A stretch of 64,000 nucleotides of DNA from Alisma plantago-aquatica (taxonomy: Eukaryota; Streptophyta; Magnoliopsida; Alismatales; Alismataceae): positions 561,647,906-561,711,905 of the forward strand of contig OY856410.1 of the NCBI GenBank assembly GCA_963693085.1, given 5' to 3'. The first letter of the stretch is position 1. Each line of letters starts with the position of its first letter. A model generated the notes under the pieces. The model ran no database searches, was not told where the DNA came from, and was given only the letters and a program-made list of their open reading frames with translations. The translations under genes were made by a program, and so were the position numbers. This document shows positions 58,044-64,000 of the stretch, piece after piece.

Positions 58044-60185
58044 GTCCTAAATATTTCTTATTCATAAATCAATTTTTCTCTCTAATATACGACTATAAAA
58101 GGTGATCAGTATCCCCAGAGCTTTGTCTGCCAGTCAGGGATTTTCCACCGGTCATGTCTTTCGGCGTTCAGCCGCCGGCAATTGGCCGGTAGGTGGCATA
58201 TCGGCGTCGGGGTAGTCACTCCTGGATGTCGAATGGATTTGTTTTGAAGCGTACGTACTGCATGCGCAGGTCTACTAGGAAGTAAGGGTGTCTGTGTCTT
58301 GTAGTTTCATGTGGTCCATCCTTCCAATGGTGTATAGTTATAAGGCTAGGTAGGGTGCTTGATGGGAGGTTTCAGCTCGTCGGTTATCGGAAACTTGTTG
58401 CTTGCTGTGGTTGTTTTTGTTCAAATTGGATCGTGATTTGATCATTAGGTCATGTTCGGAATAGATTCGGAAGTTCTTAATTATATGGTATGATGTACAC
58501 TGAGAACAGGGGTGATCCGACCAGAATATCATGTTTGGAAACAAAGCTCTAAACGTTCGTTTCAACCATGTTCGCGTTTGGGAACATTAGAAGCTGAAAC
58601 TAAAGTGGAACACAATTTCCACTAAAAAATATTAAATCTTTATTAATACATAGTAAAAATGAAAAATATTGAAGTTCTTAGTAGGTGATGGCGGATTTCC
58701 AATATAATTTCAATCCTCCAATTTATTTAAATCATTATGAAGTGCATTGTAATCCATTTGGAATGACCATACAAATCCTCATCATTTTAGTTAATTTTAG
58801 CGATGTCCCTAAGATTCATTGTTTTGACACCAAACAACTCTAGGCTTATTATTTAAGCAGCTTTATTTCAACTTTGAGGGATTCCACGGTTGCTTTTATT
58901 TAAGATGGATGAAAATACAATATACGTATCACGTCCCTACAAAATAAAACACATATTACATCCAGATCAATAGATGGATGTATGTTATTCACATACTTGT
59001 CTATTTTATCTATTGAACATGACATTTGTGATACAATCATCCTAATCTTTCACTTGAGTATGATACTCGTAAATCATACTTATCAACATCATCCTCATTT
59101 ACCCTCAATGGTTCTACTTACCTACAGTTGCATAGGTGACCATGAGTTACCTCCACTACACTCATCTAATGATACAAATTTTTTATAATTTTGAACCACT
59201 AACAATGAAACTATTATTTTAGAGTACATTGTATTGAATGAAATATTTTCCTTGAACTTGTTTCCAATCTTACCAATGAGAGTTACAAACATCACTAGGA
59301 GCATACGACTCTTTTTTATTACATATAGTTAACAATGATAAACTAGCTATTATTCCTACCCACTTCTTCTATGGAGGTACCATTACTAGTGGGAAGGTTC
59401 AACCTTCCATATGGGCATGTACGCTCGAGTTGTAACTTTTCTATTTATCCACTAATCAAGATGTATCTGTTTTAGTAGATGAAACATAATCACAACTAGT
59501 TTACCAGAGCATTTTTCACTCTATGGCAAACTCAACCAGTAAACCATCACATTCATGAATGCATGTGGTGTTATCAGACTATGGTGTGTGTATTGGACTA
59601 GGACTATCATCCTTTACTCGTGTTGTTATAAGCTAGATTTTGTATAAATTTGTACATATATTTGAATGCAAAGAATAGATTTTTAAGGACATATTGGAAA
59701 AGTTTGGTATTTTCAATGTTTTGTTTTTGAAGTATGGATTTAGAATGTAATTTCTCCTTTGAAAAGTAATTTTGTGTGTTTTATTGTTTCCAAATAATCC
59801 ATTGATACTTGTTGACTAAATAAAGAATGGAAAATTAAATAATAAAGGAATTTCTAAAAGTGAGGGACAATGGGTAATTAAATAAGGAATTGTTTAGAAA
59901 TTTCTAGAAAAGATATCTTGAACATAACTGATGGGCATATTTTGATCTTAACTTACACCCAACAAAATTATACCAAAATAGGAATTATTGCCAAGTTTGG
60001 GTGATAAAAGGAGTTATTTGATATCTTCAACAATCCAAATAAAGAAGAAACATATAGGTAAAGAAAAGTACCTTTAAGTTTTGTATTTTTCCACCAATTC
60101 TTGCCCATAGCAAGATTTAATTCTTAAAAGATTTCCTTTATTATTTGATATCGGTTGGGAAAAAGAGGAGAGAGTTATGCATATA
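58044..60185. other. Unassigned intergenic DNA
   Basis: A short GC-richer stretch (58120-58270) is followed by AT-rich sequence. I see no conserved protein, RNA gene or repeat. The open frames at 58338-58565, 58982-59188 and 59122-59304 resemble nothing known. Confidence 0.45.
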
Positions 60186-60190
60186 ATTAG

Positions 60191-63100
60191 TGTTACGACC
60201 CCACCTCCCGATAACCCCCAATTAAGGGAGACTGAGAGGTCGAAGCCGCACCCATGACTTCCGGATCAAAGGTTCGGCAATTAACCAACAATAATTATCA
60301 AATTTTAACACACTATACTGAAAGTTATAAGAAAATAAATTTTTTGCATACCTTTTGAAAACTTGGATCTCTAAACTTCTATCCACACCGATATTAATCT
60401 ATCTAATCCTCCTTTGGACTTTAATTCTCATTTAGTATCACATGTGCCACTTTACTGTTTGTTCTTTTCATTGTACCTAAAACACCGACAAACAAAACGT
60501 CGGTCAGCCGTAGCTGTTATGTGGGGGAAACAATAAACATGAAACTATGATAACAATGTAATCATTCAATTACTTATTTAACAACCAATATTACATTTTA
60601 GATATAACTCCGCGATCCAAGAGTACCCTATCCTCTGTGGTGTCCCCATTAAACCCCTCATGATCCACCTATAAGTGAACCAGTTTCTAGGATTGAGTCA
60701 CATGGCACTACTCGTAAGTAGACCACTCCTTAACTCGGGATATGCTAAAGAGTCTCATGGCACTACACATAGGTAGCCCAGTTTCTAACTCACGGTAACC
60801 TAGACCTTTCTCTAGGATTACCCCTTTTTTTAGCCTTTTCAAAGTAACAGAGGTGGACCCGGATCTAGCCAGTTATATATGCACATTTATGGTGATAATC
60901 ATAGTCACTTTATAGTGGCATGAAATAAATAAACATCCAACAGTTTAGTTGCATTCAATGCGATTAAACATCCGGAAATCCATCGGGAAACTATAGCGGT
61001 TATTCATAATCGTAACCACATACATGTCTTGGAGATCTCAAGTAACAATTTATCCAAATCCAACTAGATGTCCAATCAAGTAAGCCAATCAATCAATCAA
61101 GCAAACATTGATCCTGAAAACATGTATAATGTCTAATTGTCACAAGCATATCCCAAACAACTCCTTATTCACTTGGGACACCTTTCTAAAGTTTCTAAGT
61201 CTCATTAGGATGCATTAGGGTTTCTTAGATCAATTTCTCAAACTTTATCCTTTTTAGGTCAACAAAACCTAAAACAACTTTTCCACTCATAAAAACCCTA
61301 ATTACTCAAATTATCCACATTAATGATCTTTTATGCTCAATTTATCTTAGGACCATCACATCTCTATTTTATTTGTGGTTTTACACAATTAAACCAATTA
61401 AAAGACATATTCATCAAGATTAGGGTTTTCAAGCTCATTAGTGCATAATCATGCACGAAACCCTAAGTTAAACCAAATATATAAAAAGATCATATTTTTA
61501 AATCCTATTTTCTCTTTCATTAACAACAGGTTAATATCAGATTGAATTATTCATCTATCATCAAATCTAAGGGTTTTTCCTTAATTGAATCATTAAAGAT
61601 GTTAACTTTATGCCCTTTTCAAATTCATGCATATTTAAGCACATAAACCCTAAATTAGACTAATCATGTGCAAAGTTCTTCCTTTTTAAACTCAATGTTC
61701 CTTTTTACATTTAACAGACTAATATCAACTCTAAACTCCATTAAACCCTATTAAACACATTAATCATATCAAAATAGGATTTCTTAATCTTTAATTCATT
61801 AAAGATGATAATTTACACTATATTTCGAACTATGATCAGATTCAGGCTACGAAACTATTTTTATTAGATTCCTTGTGTTCTCCTGATCAAAATTCATATA
61901 TAACTTGTTTTAATCCGAGTTACGAATCTTGAGATACAATTTTTGCAATAAATCACTTACCACAGCCAATGGGATCGCGCCACGTCATCTCAGTCCATGC
62001 AGCGCCTCACACGATTTGGGAAACATAATTAAATTACCGAACTACCCCTGCGTAAGTTGTTTCTTCTTCTTTCCTCGGAGGGGTAGAATCGTCTGATGCA
62101 CCCAAGTTCCTTCTTCATCCTCGCGAGCTTGCCAGGGCGCCGACCTGCAACCCTAGCCGCGCACATCGCGGCCTCCCTACCTCCTCCCCGACCCCAAAGG
62201 TCGCTAGGGAGGGTACTCTTCCCTCCTCCGTACACCTACGCACCAGACGATGCCCTCCTCTCACAGCCAGGGCCGCTGGCCTATGCTACCTGGGCCTGCA
62301 ACCCGCGGCCGGCCTGGAAGCCGCGCTACAGGTGCGGCGGGGTGGTGGCGGTCAGAGAAAGGTGAAAAACCACCTTATAACATTGGAGTTGCTTCGTGCT
62401 TCCTCCGAGATCCTTCTACCAAAGCTAGTTGCCCCAAGAGAACCCTAGGTGTTCTTGTTTAAGGTTTCAATATGTAAGGAAAAAGAAGAAGATGAGGAAG
62501 AGGGTGGGAGCCGTGGGATCTCTGGAACTCGACCCAGATGGTCTACCCCTTAAATAGGGCAGGTCATGAGGCCCCCAGGTCGGCTATTTGTGAATCAAAG
62601 AGTTCCTTTCCAACTAGGAAACCAAATCCTTCAATGATAAATAGCCTTCTCTCTCTTCTTTATCCCCTTGATATTCCTTATGCTTTGGTTATTAGTAAAT
62701 TTGAGAATTATCACTTTTAATATCCTTGCCCTTGGATTTTAATCCTTTGGCCTCGAAATTAAGTTTTCCTTACATAAAATACTTCCTTTTTATTAATATC
62801 TCAAAAATCAGTAATAATGTATCACATTATCCTTTTATTTTGCAAATTTGGTATTTTCTCTTTCCTCTTTCTTCATTGGGACTCCTTGGATCCCAAGACA
62901 CTCAAATACTTCGAAATTCCTTTTTAAGGAATACTCATTATCCTTAAATGCATCAATATGCATTATTCTTCATTATTATGTATATTTCTTATCAAAGTAT
63001 CTCTTTTTGAGGATTTCTTTTTATTTCTCTTCTATTTCCCTCATTGGTATTCCTTTTATCATTAGTAATCCTTGGGATACGAAAATTCACAAAGGATAAC

Positions 63101-63513
63101 TCAATTATATCTCTTTTCACTTGTTTTCCACATATTAACATTATTTCCAATTTCTTTCTTAATAAAGAAATACTTAATTAATCTTTTCTTTTCTTATTGC
63201 TTTCTTTATGCAACTTTGTACTCCTTGGAACCCAAGGAACCCAAGAGGCATGAAATCCTCTTTGGATTTGCCTTCTAGAGGTTTCCACATATATCTTTTA
63301 TCAATTATTCAATTATTCATTCACTAATTGAATTTTCTTTATTATTTCCTTGTTATTGGGCCCAATAGCCAATAAAGCCCACAAATCAAACAACAAGGCT
63401 ATTTTTAAATGAAATCCAATATTCTCAACCCAATTTATGATTATTTGTTCAAACATTTTAATATGAGAAATTATATTTCTCACCACTTGAACCCAAAAAT
63501 TGGGGTTATAACA
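60191..63513 (-). mobile_element. Solo LTR (3323 bp) with intact 5-bp target duplication
   Basis: Begins TGTTACGACC and ends GGTTATAACA. It is flanked directly by ATTAG on the left (60186-60190) and ATTAG on the right (63514-63518). It is collinear with the LTR at 2276-5684, including the PBS-side end, the GC-rich island (62090-62400 here) and the AT-rich tail. No internal region or PBS adjoins it, so it is a solo LTR, usually formed by recombination between the two LTRs of one insertion. Strand is by analogy with the 2276 copy. Frames at 62029-62462 fall in the GC island and are not genes. Confidence 0.93.
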
Positions 63514-63518
63514 ATTAG

Positions 63519-64000
63519 ATTCCCTAAAGTGATGGGATTAATTGATTTATATGTGATTTGTCACATTATAAATTGGATGTAGAAGCAAGGGCTCAACACT
63601 TTAATATTTGCACAACTTATTGGCCTTTCGTTGAGGATCTGATTACGCATGGGTTGTCATCTAGCCCAAGTGAGAATAGGAAACCAAGCATGGTACTTCC
63701 TTACTCTTTACAATTTTCTCTCATCCTGATCCATGTGAATGCTCAAAAATTGTCCCAATGAATATGGGAGGAAGTTCCAAGCATAACCAGCCTAGGTTTC
63801 TCCCTCTTAGGAAAACTATAAAGAATTTCCCTACGGGGCCATTTCTGTATAAGAGGGTAGAAATCCCTCTACGAGGCATTGATTCCCTTAGTGAGACTCT
63901 GTGTGACTTAGAGATCACCCCCTTCCTCCAATTACTATCAGAACCCCTACTCTCTCTCTCTCTCTTCTATATATGTTGTTGAGGAAGCCTCTCTCTTTCC
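63519..64000. other. Pre-insertion sequence right of the solo LTR
   Basis: It continues the DNA left of 60186. A frame at 63558-63761 and one at 63758-63982 have no recognisable family. A short CT repeat lies near 63950-63964. Confidence 0.45.

Overview
This window looks like nuclear, intergenic DNA from a seed plant with a large, repeat-rich genome. The species cannot be named from the sequence. Nearly everything recognisable is transposable-element DNA: Ty3/gypsy (Athila lineage, and long LTRs of probable Del/Tekay type), Ty1/copia, L1-like LINEs, a CACTA DNA transposon with a C48 (Ulp1-like) peptidase remnant, a hAT-type MITE, microsatellites and tandem arrays. I found no intact host gene, tRNA, rRNA or CRISPR array. 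Most long open frames are shadows of low-complexity or repeat DNA.

Layout. 1-5684: the 5' end of a minus-strand LTR element (internal DNA, primer-binding site, 3.4-kb LTR). 6160-11650: a minus-strand CACTA remnant. 12250-13560: a minus-strand LINE ORF1 (DUF4283) fragment. 13570 to about 35160: an old solo-type LTR split by an 18.7-kb Athila composite at 14439-33102. The composite is flanked by the 5-bp duplication CTTAT. It holds four LTRs or LTR pieces, a decayed pol, an env-like ORF, and a head-to-head inverted arrangement of two element copies. 35165-38250 is unassigned. 38250-39060 is a LINE 3' piece. 39250-45260 is a decayed copia element interrupted by a LINE. 45990-54015 is an AT-rich tandem array interrupted by a copia element (47093-53850) that has LTRs, PBS, PPT and gag but no pol. 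54030-56180 holds further dispersed, inverted and tandem repeats. 56993-58043 holds a hAT MITE and a second TIR element candidate. 60191-63513 is a clean solo LTR of the same family as 2276-5684, with target duplication ATTAG.

How the parts relate. Comparing copies within the window dates events relative to one another. The Athila composite post-dates the LTR it split, and the pol-less copia post-dates the tandem array. All coding regions carry stops or frameshifts, so no element here is autonomous now. The most unusual object is the Athila composite. An autonomous-type 3' half (pol, env-like ORF, PPT, LTR) is joined head-to-head, through a 17-bp palindrome made of two copies of the LTR-PBS spacer, to a short pol-less relative. 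The whole is bounded by one target-site duplication. Clusters of a 12-bp CG-containing palindrome (CCACGRCCGTGG) recur in its LTRs and internal regions.
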